From positions 62,001-126,000 of the forward strand of contig NZ_VSKS01000001.1 of assembly GCF_008312835.1 (NCBI RefSeq): a stretch of DNA of 64,000 nt, written 5' to 3'. Shown piece by piece: positions 55,045-63,960 of this stretch (positions are counted from its first letter, which is position 1; every line of letters starts with the position of its first letter). The position numbers were made by a program, and so were the translations under genes. The notes beneath the pieces are model-generated. The model did no database searches, was not told the DNA's origin, and worked only from the letters and a program-made list of their open reading frames with translations. Source of the stretch: Streptomyces marokkonensis (GTDB lineage Bacteria > Actinomycetota > Actinomycetes > Streptomycetales > Streptomycetaceae).

Positions 55045-55848
55045 TCACCGCGGGCCCTCCGCCACCGCGAAGCGCGCCCCCTCCGGGTCCGCCACCAGGG
55101 CGACGCGGCCGTGGTCGCCGTCGCGGGGCGGTTCGAGGACCCGGCCGCCCAGGTGCCGGACCCGGTCCACCGCGCCGTCGGCGTCGGTGACGGCGAAGTA
55201 CGTCGTCCAGTGCGGGCCCCGGTCCCGGGGCAGGGCGTTGCCCAGGCCGTGGACGGCGGCGACGGGGCGGCCGTCCAGGTGGAGGGTGACGTGGTCGCGG
55301 TCGGCGGAGACCGTGCGCTGCTCGTCGTGGCCGAACACGGTTTCGTAGAACTTGGCCGCATGGGTGGACTCGTAGGTGGTCAGCTCGTTCCAGACGGGCG
55401 TGCCGGGCGCGCCGGCCGGCGCGTGCCCGGTGTGCGCGGCCGGCTGCCAGATGCCGAAGACGGCGCCGCTCGGGTCGGAGCCGATCGCCAGGCGTCCGGC
55501 GCCGCCGGCGTCCAGCGGGCCGACCCCGATCGTGCCGCCGCGCGAACGCACCGCCTCGGCGGTCGCGTTCACGTCGTCCGAGGCGAAGTAGGGCGTCCAG
55601 GCGATGGGCAGGTGGCGGTCCGGGGGGAGCACACCGATGCCGGCCACCGCGTGCCCGTTCAGTAAGGCGCTCACGTAGGGACCCAGTTGCTCGGGTCCGG
55701 GCCGGAACTCCCAGTCGAACAGCGCTCCGTAGAACTCCTCGGTCGCGTCAAGGCCGTGCACCATCAGACTCACCCAGCAGGGTGTGCCGGGTGCGTGCCG
55801 AGCGGGCGCCTCGCCGTTCGGGCGGGCGTTCCCCCGTGCGTCGGTCAT
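55045..55848 (-). CDS. Two-domain VOC (glyoxalase/bleomycin-resistance fold) protein
   Basis: 267 aa. Two VOC units: first from PCWVSLMVHGLDATEEFYGAL to FGIWQPAA (about 23-135), second from TPVWNELTTYESTHAAKFYE to the end. Family members are metal-dependent lyases, isomerases or dioxygenases, or drug-binding proteins; the role here is unknown. ATG 55848 lies after GAAGAGAG; a GTG two codons earlier is possible. Confidence 0.9.
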   Translation of the reverse strand: MTDARGNARPNGEAPARHAPGTPCWVSLMVHGLDATEEFYGALFDWEFRPGPEQLGPYVSALLNGHAVAGIGVLPPDRHLPIAWTPYFASDDVNATAEAVRSRGGTIGVGPLDAGGAGRLAIGSDPSGAVFGIWQPAAHTGHAPAGAPGTPVWNELTTYESTHAAKFYETVFGHDEQRTVSADRDHVTLHLDGRPVAAVHGLGNALPRDRGPHWTTYFAVTDADGAVDRVRHLGGRVLEPPRDGDHGRVALVADPEGARFAVAEGPR

Positions 55849-56055
55849 CGTCACTCTCTTCTCGGCCGCTTGCTCGCGGGCCGTGGTCGTCCCGCCCCCG
55901 GCGGGGGCGTGTCCCGTCCGCTCGGCGGATCGTTCCCGCGCCGATGCCGACACAGTATGTGCCCGGTCCCGTACGCCTCGTGACCGGTCCTGCCCGGCCG
56001 AGCAGAGTAGCCGGAGCCAGCCGCCTCGGCCACCCCGTGCGCGAGGATGGTGACC

Positions 56056-56907
56056 ATGAACGCCATCATCTCCGCATCCGAACTCGCGAGCGAACTGACG
56101 GGCGCGAATCCGCCGGTGCTGCTCGACGTCCGCTGGCAGCTCAGCACCTCCCTGGCCGCCGGTGAGCCGCCGTTCGACGGCCGGGCCGCGTACCGGGCCG
56201 GCCACCTTCCCGGTGCCGTCTTCGTCGACCTGGACGAGGAGTTGGCCTCCGGACCGGGCGCGCGCGGGCGCCATCCGCTGCCCGACCTCGCGGTGTTCGG
56301 CGCCGCGATGCGCCGGGCGGGCGTGTCCGCGGCGACGCCGGTCGTCGTGTACGACGGAGGCATGGGCTGGGGGGCCGCCCGCGCGTGGTGGCTGCTGCGC
56401 TGGACGGGTCACCCGGACGTGCGGGTCCTCGACGGCGGGTTGCCGTCCTGGGAGGGTCCGTTGGAGACCTCGGTGCCGCGGCCGGACGAGGGGGACTTCG
56501 TGCCGGTGCCGGCGGAGGCCGGGCTGCTCGACGCCGACGGCGCGGCGGCGCTCGCGCGTTCGGGGGTGCTGCTGGACGCCCGGGCGGGGGAGCGGTACCG
56601 CGGTGAGGTGGAGCCGATCGACCGGGTCGGCGGGCACATCCCGGGCGCGGTCTCGGCGCCCACCACGGAGAACGTCGGCCCCGACGGACGCTTCCTGCCT
56701 GCCGGGGAACTGAGTGCCCGTTTCCGGAGCCTCGGCGCGTCGGAGGGCTCGCCGGTCGGCGTCTACTGCGGTTCTGGTGTCTCCGGTGCGCACGAGGTGC
56801 TGGCGCTGGCCGTCGCGGGCATCCCCGCGGCGCTGTACGTCGGTTCCTGGTCGGAGTGGTCGTCGGACCCGGAGCGGCCGGTCGCAGTGGGCCCGGACCC
56901 GCAGTAG
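56056..56907 (+). CDS. Sulfurtransferase with two rhodanese domains
   Basis: 283 aa. Thiosulfate or 3-mercaptopyruvate sulfurtransferase layout: inactive N-terminal rhodanese (about 5-135, with AAYRAGHLPGAVFVDLD) and active C-terminal rhodanese with Cys238 in the loop CGSGVSGA. The CGSGV loop favours mercaptopyruvate-type enzymes. I chose the ATG at 56056 because GAGG lies a suitable distance upstream; an ATG three codons earlier is possible. It is divergent from the VOC gene. Confidence 0.93.
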   Translation: MNAIISASELASELTGANPPVLLDVRWQLSTSLAAGEPPFDGRAAYRAGHLPGAVFVDLDEELASGPGARGRHPLPDLAVFGAAMRRAGVSAATPVVVYDGGMGWGAARAWWLLRWTGHPDVRVLDGGLPSWEGPLETSVPRPDEGDFVPVPAEAGLLDADGAAALARSGVLLDARAGERYRGEVEPIDRVGGHIPGAVSAPTTENVGPDGRFLPAGELSARFRSLGASEGSPVGVYCGSGVSGAHEVLALAVAGIPAALYVGSWSEWSSDPERPVAVGPDPQ

Positions 56908-57171
56908 CCGGAGTCCGGGGTCCCGGCCTCGCACCCGCCGCCCGGGGCGTTCCCCGGGCCGCGCGTCCTCCCCCGGGAGTACTGACGGGCGATCGGCACA
57001 CCTGGGCACCGCGCGCCGTGTCGCTCCCGCCGGAGCGGAACCTGCCCCCGCGGGGCCTCATCGCGGATCACCGGGCCGACCGCGCTCGTGCCGCGGCCGT
57101 GTGCCGGCACCAGGAGACGCACGCCCCACCCCCGGCCCGTTCCGTGCGCGGACGACGCGACGTCCGCAGAG

Positions 57172-57215
57172 CGCCAGAGGGGGCGCCCGCCGTGTGGCGG
57201 GCGCCCCCTCTGGCG
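57172..57215. terminator. Bidirectional terminator sulfurtransferase / sepH
   Basis: A perfect 20-bp stem (57172-57191 with 57196-57215) and loop GTGT, 45 bp from the sepH stop. Confidence 0.88.
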
Positions 57216-57260
57216 TCGGATCACCGTCAACCGGCCGCGTCCCCGGACCGCTCGAACGGC

Positions 57261-58310
57261 TTACTCCTGTTTCTTCCGCCGCGTCCCGAACACGATCTCG
57301 TCCCAGCTCGGCACCGCCGCGCGGCGGCCCGGACGGACACCGTCCGCCTCGGCCTGACGGTCGGTCGAGCCGATGAGACGGTCCCGGTGGCTGCCGACGG
57401 ACCGCGGCATGAGGACGTCCGCGTACGCGGAACCGGCCGAGGCCGCGGGGGCCGGCGGCTCCTCCGCCTCGGGTTCCGGATCCGGCTCCTCCGGCGCGTT
57501 CTCGGGCGCGCGCTCCGGCACCACCAGGTCGCCCCGGAAGCTCGGCACCGCCTCCAGCAGGCTGGTCAGCGAGTCCCGTTCGGCCGATGCCGTGGCCGTC
57601 GTGGACTCCTCGGCGGGTTCGGGCGCCTGCGCGGGCAGGCTCGGCCGATCGCGGTCGCCGGGACGGTCCAGCGGACGGTCGCGCGGCAGCCGCGCGATGC
57701 GCGGGACGAACGGGAAGCTGGGCTCGGGCGCGGCCAGATCGTCGGACTCGCCGATCAGCGAGCGCGCCTCGTCGTCGACGGCCTGGACGAGCCGCCGGGG
57801 CGGGTCGTACGTCCAGCTCGCCGAGTGCGGCTCACCCGCGACCCGGTAGACCAGCAGGACTTCCCAGGTGCCGTCGTCGCGGCGCCAGGAGTCCCACTGG
57901 ACGCTGTCCTTGTCGGCGCCGCGCAGCAGCAGCCGCTCCTGGACGGCCTCGCCGAGCGGGGGGCCGGAGTTCTCGCCGGGCCGGCGGACCGGGGTCTTGC
58001 GGGCGCGCTCGGCCATGAAGGCGCGCTCGGCGAGGACCGGGCCCTCGAAGCGGCGCACGCGGTCCACGGGGATGCCGGCCATCTGGGCGACCTCTTCCGC
58101 GGTCGCACCGGCTCGTATACGCGCCTGGATGTCGCGGGGGCGGAGATGGCTCTCCACCTCGATCTCGATCTGGCCGAGGCGGGGACGGTCGCCGCGCACG
58201 GCGGCGCGGAGCCGTTCGTCGATCGGAAGCGTGTACTCCGTGCTGTCCGCAGCCTTCAGCACCAGCCGTGTGCCGTCATTCGAGACGGCCACGACACGCA
58301 GTTCGGGCAT
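57261..58310 (-). CDS. sepH: SepH, FtsZ-regulating cell-division protein (DUF3071)
   Basis: 349 aa. In Streptomyces and mycobacteria SepH binds FtsZ and promotes ordered filaments and septation. The N-terminal DUF3071 domain (about 1-190) starts MPELRVVAVSNDGTRLVL and contains a helix-turn-helix (RIRAGATAEEVAQMAGIPVDRVRRFEG in two pieces, about 66-92) that is needed for function. The C-terminal half is acidic, Pro-rich and probably disordered, ending in a basic RRKKQE. The ATG at 58310 has GGGAGG upstream. Confidence 0.94.
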   Translation of the reverse strand: MPELRVVAVSNDGTRLVLKAADSTEYTLPIDERLRAAVRGDRPRLGQIEIEVESHLRPRDIQARIRAGATAEEVAQMAGIPVDRVRRFEGPVLAERAFMAERARKTPVRRPGENSGPPLGEAVQERLLLRGADKDSVQWDSWRRDDGTWEVLLVYRVAGEPHSASWTYDPPRRLVQAVDDEARSLIGESDDLAAPEPSFPFVPRIARLPRDRPLDRPGDRDRPSLPAQAPEPAEESTTATASAERDSLTSLLEAVPSFRGDLVVPERAPENAPEEPDPEPEAEEPPAPAASAGSAYADVLMPRSVGSHRDRLIGSTDRQAEADGVRPGRRAAVPSWDEIVFGTRRKKQE

Positions 58311-58624
58311 GGGGACCTCCCGGGTGGTGCCTGCCGACGTCACGTGCGTCGCTGCTTCCGCTAGTCGAGTGTGGCCTGCCCGGGTGCAGCCTGCCACAAC
58401 CTTGCCGAGTTGCCCGGCGTGTCGGGCGCGGGCCCTGGAACGCCGTTATGGCACGGTTACCTATTCGCAACGCTAAGTGACCAACTGCGTCACCCTGTGC
58501 AACTAGCCCCCTCCCGGCGGTCCTCAAAGGTCCCGGGCACCCTGACGGGAGACCGGACCCAGGGCTCGCAACAGTACTCCATTTGGGCCACGTGCGTGGA
58601 TTGGCGCGCCGCCCAAGGCATCCT
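58311..58624. other. 314-bp gap upstream of sepH
   Basis: It should contain the sepH promoter; an AT-richer stretch lies at 58445-58505. I see no clear -35/-10 pair, operator or small gene. Confidence 0.4.
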
Positions 58625-59944
58625 CTATCCCCCCAGGACCCTCCGCAAGTAGGCGTTCCGGAACCGCCGTTCCGGATCGAGCCGGTCCCGGAGCGCCGTG
58701 AACTCCTCGAAGCGCGGATACACCCGGGAGAAGTACTCGGCGTCCCGTGTGTGGATCTTCCCCCAGTGGGGACGCCCCTCGTGGGCGGTGAAGATGCGCT
58801 CGGCCGCGGTGAAGTACCCCTGGTAGGGAGTGCCCTTGAACATGTGGACGGCGATGTACGCGCTGTCCCGGCCGGACGCCGTGGACAGGGTGATGTCGTC
58901 GGCCGGCGCGGTGCGCACCTCGACGGGGAAGCTGACCCGCAGCGGTGAGCGGTCGACCATGGCCTTCAGCTCCCGCAGCGTCTCCACGAGCGCCGCGCGC
59001 GGGACGGCGTACTCCATCTCCACGAAGCGCACGCGGCGCGGCGAGGTGAAGACCTTGTACGGGATGTCGGTGTAGGTCCGCGCGGAGAGCGCCCTGCTGG
59101 AGACCCGCGCGATGGCCGGGACGCTCGCGGGTACCGCGCGGCCGACCCAGTTGGCCACCTGGAAGACCCCGTTGGAGAGGAACTCGTCCTCGAACCAGCC
59201 CCTGAGCTGCGGCACCGGCCGCTCCGGGCCCGCGCTGCGGTTGTTGCGCTTGGTGTTGGTGTTGCCGGTGTGCGGGAACCAGTAGAACTCGAAGTGCTCG
59301 TTCTCGGTGTGAAGTTCGTCGAACTCGGCACAGACCCGGTCGAAGGGCATCGGCTCCTCGCGGGCCGTGAGCAGGAAGATGGGCTCCACGGCGAACGTGA
59401 CCGCGGTGATGACGCCGAGGGCGCCGAGGCCGATGCGGGCGGCCGCGAAGACGTCCGGGTTCTCCTTCTCGGAGCAGGTGAGCACCGAACCGTCCGCGAG
59501 AACCAGCTCAAGACCCCGGATCTGGGCGGCGAGCGAGGCGGAGTCGCGGCCCGTGCCGTGGGTGCCGGTACTCGTGGCCCCGGCGACCGTCTGATCCATG
59601 ATGTCGCCCATGTTGGTCAGCGACAGCCCCTCCCGCGCGAGGGCCACGTTGAGTCGCTTGAGCGGGGTGCCTGCCTCGACCGTGACCGTGCCGGCCGCGC
59701 GGTCGATGTCCCGTATGCCCGTCAGCAGGTGGGGGCGGATCAGCAGGCCGTCGGTGGCGGCCACGGAGGTGAAGGAGTGCCCGGTGCCGACCGCCTTCAC
59801 CGGCAGACCGTCCTCGGCGGCCCGGCGCACGGCGGCGGCCAGCTCGTCGACGGAGGCGGGCGCGACCTCCCGGGCGGGGCGGACGGAGACGGTCCCTCCC
59901 CAGTTACGCCACGTGCCGTTCCTCGCGCTCGCTGTGCTGCCCAA
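58625..59944 (-). CDS. FAD-binding sugar-1,4-lactone oxidase (D-arabinono-1,4-lactone oxidase family)
   Basis: 439 aa. FAD oxidase of the VAO/ALO type, oxidising aldonolactones or alditols. The FAD domain covers about 20-190: GTGHSF at 53-58, where His56 is the likely covalent FAD link, and GATSTGTHGTG. The ALO C-terminal domain ends with GRPHWGKIHT and DPERRFRNAYLRRVLG. I chose the TTG at 59944 (GGGGAGG 5 nt upstream); it overlaps the end of the MFS gene by 41 bp, so the two form one unit. Confidence 0.9.
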   Translation of the reverse strand: MGSTASARNGTWRNWGGTVSVRPAREVAPASVDELAAAVRRAAEDGLPVKAVGTGHSFTSVAATDGLLIRPHLLTGIRDIDRAAGTVTVEAGTPLKRLNVALAREGLSLTNMGDIMDQTVAGATSTGTHGTGRDSASLAAQIRGLELVLADGSVLTCSEKENPDVFAAARIGLGALGVITAVTFAVEPIFLLTAREEPMPFDRVCAEFDELHTENEHFEFYWFPHTGNTNTKRNNRSAGPERPVPQLRGWFEDEFLSNGVFQVANWVGRAVPASVPAIARVSSRALSARTYTDIPYKVFTSPRRVRFVEMEYAVPRAALVETLRELKAMVDRSPLRVSFPVEVRTAPADDITLSTASGRDSAYIAVHMFKGTPYQGYFTAAERIFTAHEGRPHWGKIHTRDAEYFSRVYPRFEEFTALRDRLDPERRFRNAYLRRVLGG

Positions 59945-61244
59945 CGGAGCCTCCCCGACCCGTAGCCGGCCGCTTGAGCCGGCGGTACCCGAGGAAACCG
60001 ACCGCGACCGCGACGGCCCCGGACACCGCCGGAACCCCGTACCCGGCACGCGCCCCGGCCGCGTCGATCACCCAGCCGGCCACGGAGGAGCCGACCGCGA
60101 CCCCGACCGCGAGCCCGGTGCTCACCCAGGTCATGCCCTCGGTGAGCTGCGCGCGTGGTACGTGCTCTTCGATGAGGGACATCGTCGTGATCATCGTCGG
60201 AGCGATGGACAGTCCCGCAACGAACAGCGCCACGGCCAGAAACGGCAGGTTCCCGACCAGTAGGAGTGGGATCATACTCACGGCCATGGCGCAAACGCCC
60301 AGCAGCCAACGACGTTCCGGCGCCCCCGCGAAGTGCAGCAGCCCGAACACGGCACCCGCCACGCACGAGCCGAGCGCGTAGACGGCGAGCACCACACTGG
60401 CCGCGGCCTTGTGCCCCTCCTCCTCGGCGAACGCCACGGTGACCACGTCCACCGCGCCGAAGATCGCCCCCGTCGCCACGAACGTCGCGACCAGGACCTG
60501 CAGGCCGGCGGAGCGCAGCGCCGTGCCGCCGCCCTTGTGCTCGCGCGGATGCGGCTCGGGCTCCGTGGCGCGCTGAGCGGTCAGCCAGAAGACACCGGCC
60601 GCCAGGAAGCAGGCCGCGAGCAGCGGACCGGCCTCCGGGAACCAGGCCGTCGACAGCCCGATGGAGACGATCGGCCCGAAGATGAAGCAGACCTCGTCCA
60701 CCACGGACTCGAGGGAGTACGCGGTGTGCAGCTGCGGGGTGCCCCGGTACAGGGCCGCCCACCGGGCGCGGATCATCGCGCCGACGCTCGGCACGCAGCC
60801 GATGCCGACGCACGCGACGAACAGCACCCACTCCGGCCACCCGTAGTGCGCAGCGAACAGCAGCAGCGCCGCCGCGCCGAGCGAGAGCAGGGTCGCCGGG
60901 CGCAGCACCCGCCGCTGCCCGTACTGGTCCACCAGCCGCGAGACCTGAGGGCCCGCCACCGCCGCCGAGAGCGCGATCGTGGCCGACAGGGCGCCGGCCA
61001 GCCCGTACCGCCCGGTCAGCTGGGAGACCATCGTGACCACGCCGATGCCCATCATGGACAGCGGCATCCGGCCGAGGAACCCCGCGGCGGAGAAGGCCTT
61101 GCTGCCGGGCGCGGCGAACAGGGCGCGATAGGGGCTGGGCACGGGGTCTCCGAAGGTCTCAGTAAGGCGCGACCGCAGTCGATACAGATTACGTGCGCGG
61201 TCACCCCAATGCACCAGGGACGGTGGCGGCAAGGCCGGTGACAC
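59904..61244 (-). CDS. MFS transporter
   Basis: 446 aa, about 12 membrane helices (from [19 protein letters not shown] to [19 protein letters not shown]). Motif A is partly kept as [11 protein letters not shown]. The substrate is unknown. The GTG at 61244 ([20 protein letters not shown]) is my best start; the frame is open far upstream, antisense to hemH. It is divergent from hemH with 45 bp between starts and overlaps the lactone-oxidase gene downstream. Confidence 0.88.
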   Translation of the reverse strand: MSPALPPPSLVHWGDRARNLYRLRSRLTETFGDPVPSPYRALFAAPGSKAFSAAGFLGRMPLSMMGIGVVTMVSQLTGRYGLAGALSATIALSAAVAGPQVSRLVDQYGQRRVLRPATLLSLGAAALLLFAAHYGWPEWVLFVACVGIGCVPSVGAMIRARWAALYRGTPQLHTAYSLESVVDEVCFIFGPIVSIGLSTAWFPEAGPLLAACFLAAGVFWLTAQRATEPEPHPREHKGGGTALRSAGLQVLVATFVATGAIFGAVDVVTVAFAEEEGHKAAASVVLAVYALGSCVAGAVFGLLHFAGAPERRWLLGVCAMAVSMIPLLLVGNLPFLAVALFVAGLSIAPTMITTMSLIEEHVPRAQLTEGMTWVSTGLAVGVAVGSSVAGWVIDAAGARAGYGVPAVSGAVAVAVGFLGYRRLKRPATGRGGSVGQHSEREERHVA

Positions 61245-61277
61245 CCCCACCGTGTCCCGGTCACCGATGCCGGGTGG

Positions 61278-61283
61278 CAGGAT
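61278..61283 (+). promoter_or_regulatory. -10 box of leaderless hemH
   Basis: CAGGAT ends 6 nt before the ATG at 61290. Confidence 0.45.
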
Positions 61284-61289
61284 CGAGAC

Positions 61290-62417
61290 ATGCCAGACGT
61301 GCTCGACGCCAGTCCCTATGACGCTCTGCTCCTGCTCTCCTTCGGCGGCCCGGAAGGCCCGGACGACGTGGTCCCGTTCCTGGAGAACGTGACCCGCGGG
61401 CGCGGCATCCCCAAGGAACGCCTCAAGGAGGTCGGACAGCACTACTTCCAGTTCGGCGGGGTCAGCCCCATCAACGACCAGAACCGTGCCCTGCTGCACG
61501 CGCTGCGCGAGGACTTCGCCGGGCACGGCCTGGACCTGCCGGTCTACTGGGGCAACCGCAACTGGGCGCCCTACCTCACCGACACCCTGCGCGAGATGGT
61601 CCGCGACGGCCGCCGCCGCGTCCTGGTCCTGGCCACCAGCGCCTACGCCTCGTACTCCGGCTGCCGCCAGTACCGCGAGAACCTCGCCGACGCCCTCGCG
61701 ACCCTGGAGGCGGAGGGCCTGGAGCTGCCGAGGATCGACAAGCTGCGGCACTACTTCAACCACCCGGGCTTCGTGGAGCCCATGATCGACGGGGTGGTCC
61801 GCTCCCTCGCCGACCTCCCCGAGGACGTCCGGGACGGCGCGCACATCGCCTTCTGCACCCACTCGATCCCGAACACGGCCGCGGACACCTCCGGCCCCGT
61901 GGAGAGCCACGGTGACGGCGGGGCGTACGTCGCGCAGCACCTGGAGGTGGCCCGGCTGATCGCCGACGCCGTCCGGGAGCGCACCGGCGTCGAGCGCCCC
62001 TGGCAGCTCGTCTACCAGTCGCGCTCGGGCGCCCCGCACATCCCGTGGCTGGAGCCCGACATCTGCGACCACCTCGAGGAGCGGCACGCCGCCGGTGTCC
62101 CGGCCGTGGTGATGGCCCCCATCGGCTTCGTCTCCGACCACATGGAGGTCCTCTACGACCTCGACACGGAGGCCACGGCCAGGGCGCGGGAACTGGGGCT
62201 GCCGGTGCGCCGCTCGGCGACCGTCGGCGACGACCCCCGGTTCGCCGCCGCCGTCCGCGAGCTGATCGTGGAGCGCGCGGCGACCGAGCGCGGGCAGGAC
62301 GTCACACCGTGCGCCCTGGGCGCCCTCGGCGCGAGCCACGACGTGTGCCCGGTGGGCTGCTGCCCGGCCCGCGCCCCGCGTCCCGCCGCGGCGGGCGTCG
62401 ACAGCCCCTACGCATGA
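61290..62417 (+). CDS. hemH: Ferrochelatase (coproporphyrin type, HemH/CpfC)
   Basis: 375 aa. Inserts Fe2+ into the porphyrin; in actinobacteria the substrate is coproporphyrin III. Key parts are [20 protein letters not shown], the FGGVSPIN loop, the [13 protein letters not shown] segment and catalytic His191 in CTHSIP. A C-terminal cysteine cluster (Cys341, Cys353, Cys357, Cys358), together with an internal Cys, could hold the [2Fe-2S] cluster known in actinobacterial ferrochelatases. A good ribosome site in its end serves the next gene. Confidence 0.96.
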   Translation: MPDVLDASPYDALLLLSFGGPEGPDDVVPFLENVTRGRGIPKERLKEVGQHYFQFGGVSPINDQNRALLHALREDFAGHGLDLPVYWGNRNWAPYLTDTLREMVRDGRRRVLVLATSAYASYSGCRQYRENLADALATLEAEGLELPRIDKLRHYFNHPGFVEPMIDGVVRSLADLPEDVRDGAHIAFCTHSIPNTAADTSGPVESHGDGGAYVAQHLEVARLIADAVRERTGVERPWQLVYQSRSGAPHIPWLEPDICDHLEERHAAGVPAVVMAPIGFVSDHMEVLYDLDTEATARARELGLPVRRSATVGDDPRFAAAVRELIVERAATERGQDVTPCALGALGASHDVCPVGCCPARAPRPAAAGVDSPYA

Positions 62418-62425
62418 GGAGCCCC

Positions 62426-63250
62426 GTGACCGACCCCCTGCACGCGGAACTGCTCGACCTGGCCCGGGAAGCCGCCCTCCGCGCGGGCGAGCTGCTCCGG
62501 GACGGCCGCCCGGCCGACCTCGCCGTCGCCGCGACCAAGTCGAGCCCGATCGACGTCGTCACCGAGATGGACATCGCGGCGGAGAAGCTGATCACCACGA
62601 TGATCGCCGAGCGCCGCCCGGAGGACGGCTTCCTCGGCGAGGAGGGAGCGGCCACCGAGGGCAGCAGCGGCATCCGCTGGGTGATCGACCCGCTCGACGG
62701 CACCGTGAACTACCTGTACGGCCTGCCCACCTGGGCCGTCTCCATCGCCGCCGAGCAGGACGGCGAGACCGTCGTCGGGGCCGTGGTGGCCCCCATGCGC
62801 GGCGAGGCTTACCACGCGGTCCGGGGCGGCGGGGCCCGGGCCACCGGTGCCTGGGAGGGCGAGCGGGAGCTGAGCTGCCGGCCCTCACCGCCCCTGGACC
62901 AGGCCCTCGTCTCGACCGGCTTCAACTACGTCACCGAGGTACGCGCCCACCAGGCCGACGTGGCCCGGCGGCTGATCCCCCTGCTGCGCGACATACGGCG
63001 CGGCGGCTCGGCCGCGATCGACCTGTGCGACGTCGCCGCGGGCCGCCTCGACGGCTACTACGAGCGCGGACTGCACCCGTGGGACTTCGCCGCGGGGGAC
63101 CTGATCGCCCGGGAGGCGGGCGCGCTGACCGGTGGCCGCCCCGGGGACGGCCCCTCCCGCGAGCTGACCGTCGCCGCCTCCCCGGGCGTCTTCGAGCCCC
63201 TGCGGCGGCTCCTGGAGGACCTGGGAGCCTGGCACGACGGGACGCCCTGA
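62426..63250 (+). CDS. Inositol monophosphatase-family phosphatase
   Basis: 274 aa. Mg2+/Li+-sensitive phosphatase fold: Glu72-Glu73 (LGEEGA), Asp88 and Asp91 in WVIDPLDGTVNY, and the C-terminal HPWDFAAGDLIAREAG with the last metal Asp. Substrates in the family include inositol-1-phosphate, fructose-1,6-bisphosphate and histidinol phosphate. I chose the GTG at 62426 for its GAGGAG 4 nt upstream; the ATG at 62414, overlapping the hemH stop, would add 4 residues. Co-transcribed with hemH. Confidence 0.92.
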   Translation: MTDPLHAELLDLAREAALRAGELLRDGRPADLAVAATKSSPIDVVTEMDIAAEKLITTMIAERRPEDGFLGEEGAATEGSSGIRWVIDPLDGTVNYLYGLPTWAVSIAAEQDGETVVGAVVAPMRGEAYHAVRGGGARATGAWEGERELSCRPSPPLDQALVSTGFNYVTEVRAHQADVARRLIPLLRDIRRGGSAAIDLCDVAAGRLDGYYERGLHPWDFAAGDLIAREAGALTGGRPGDGPSRELTVAASPGVFEPLRRLLEDLGAWHDGTP

Positions 63251-63276
63251 CCCGGACCTCGCCAAACGACGAGAAC

Positions 63277-63312
63277 GAACGGGCCCCGGCGCTGGATTCG
63301 CCGGGGCCGTTC
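63277..63312. terminator. Terminator hemH operon / small gene
   Basis: GAACGGGCCCCGGCG pairs with CGCCGGGGCC-GTTC with one bulged base, 7-nt loop, 27 bp after the phosphatase stop. Confidence 0.75.
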
Positions 63313-63325
63313 GGGTGCGAGCCGG

Positions 63326-63499
63326 TCAGACGCTGTGAAGACCGACCTCCACGCCGTGTTCGGCGGCGAGGCGGCGCAGGTCGTCGAGTTCGCCCTGTTC
63401 CACGTCGACGAGGAAGTCGTCGCCCTCGTCGCGTGCCCGCGACAGATCGGACTCGGTCGCCCTTATGCGCTGCAGAAGTCCTGCGGTGAATGCGTCCAT
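63326..63499 (-). CDS. 57-aa conserved small protein
   Basis: 57 aa, starting MDAFTAGLLQRIRATESDL and rich in charged helix residues; no Cys and no membrane part. It looks like a short amphipathic helical protein (SRARDEGDDFLVDVEQGELDD in the middle, one pair of helices). The ATG at 63499 has GAGGGGG upstream. It is divergent from cutR. The function is unknown. Confidence 0.7.
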   Translation of the reverse strand: MDAFTAGLLQRIRATESDLSRARDEGDDFLVDVEQGELDDLRRLAAEHGVEVGLHSV

Positions 63500-63960
63500 G
63501 CTGCGCCCCCTCGTCCTGGGTCGGTGGGTCGGTGGCACGGGGGTGTGCCGTTCGGAAGGGATGATCACGTCCGAGGCGGATGCCCAGCGCCACCCGGCCG
63601 GGCGGCGACGGTGCCGGACATCCACGCCCGCCCTGCGGAAGCGGACTGCGTCGCACCGCATGGTGGTGCGGTACATGCGGAGCGTGATCGCGGGATGTAA
63701 AACCCGTCCTCCCCAAGCTGTCTTCCGCGGAAACCTAACCGCCCGAGAAAATCTCGTATTCCCGCCCCGTTCGCCCGCCGGTTCCCGGTCGCCCACCCCC
63801 GGGCCGCCGGTCGCCCACCCCCGGGCCGCCGTCCGCCCACCCGCCTTACAGCCGACTTACGGCCGAAAAGGGCAGGATGGAGGCAACACACCCACCCGCA
63901 CCCCTGCCCGCGTGCGCCCTGAGGCGCTGCGCGGGCGGGACCTGAGGAAGGACAAGCGAC
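63500..63960. other. 461-bp divergent promoter region before cutR
   Basis: It has an AT-richer part around 63690-63760 (for example TGTAAAAC and GAGAAAATCTCGT), then a 22-bp tandem repeat and the cutR leader with GAGGAAGGA. No gene is supported. Confidence 0.45.
63787..63845. repeat. 22-bp tandem repeat, two full copies plus a partial third
   Basis: Units at 63787-63808 and 63809-63830 are identical (each starts GGTCGCCCACCCCCGGG), followed by a degenerate copy to about 63845. It lies about 115 bp upstream of cutR. Confidence 0.8.

Noticed and set aside
54964-55665. 233-aa plus-strand frame starting DPLTGEPDPCAAMF
   Set aside because: Only the first 30 codons are free of the opposite VOC gene; the remainder is antisense composition.
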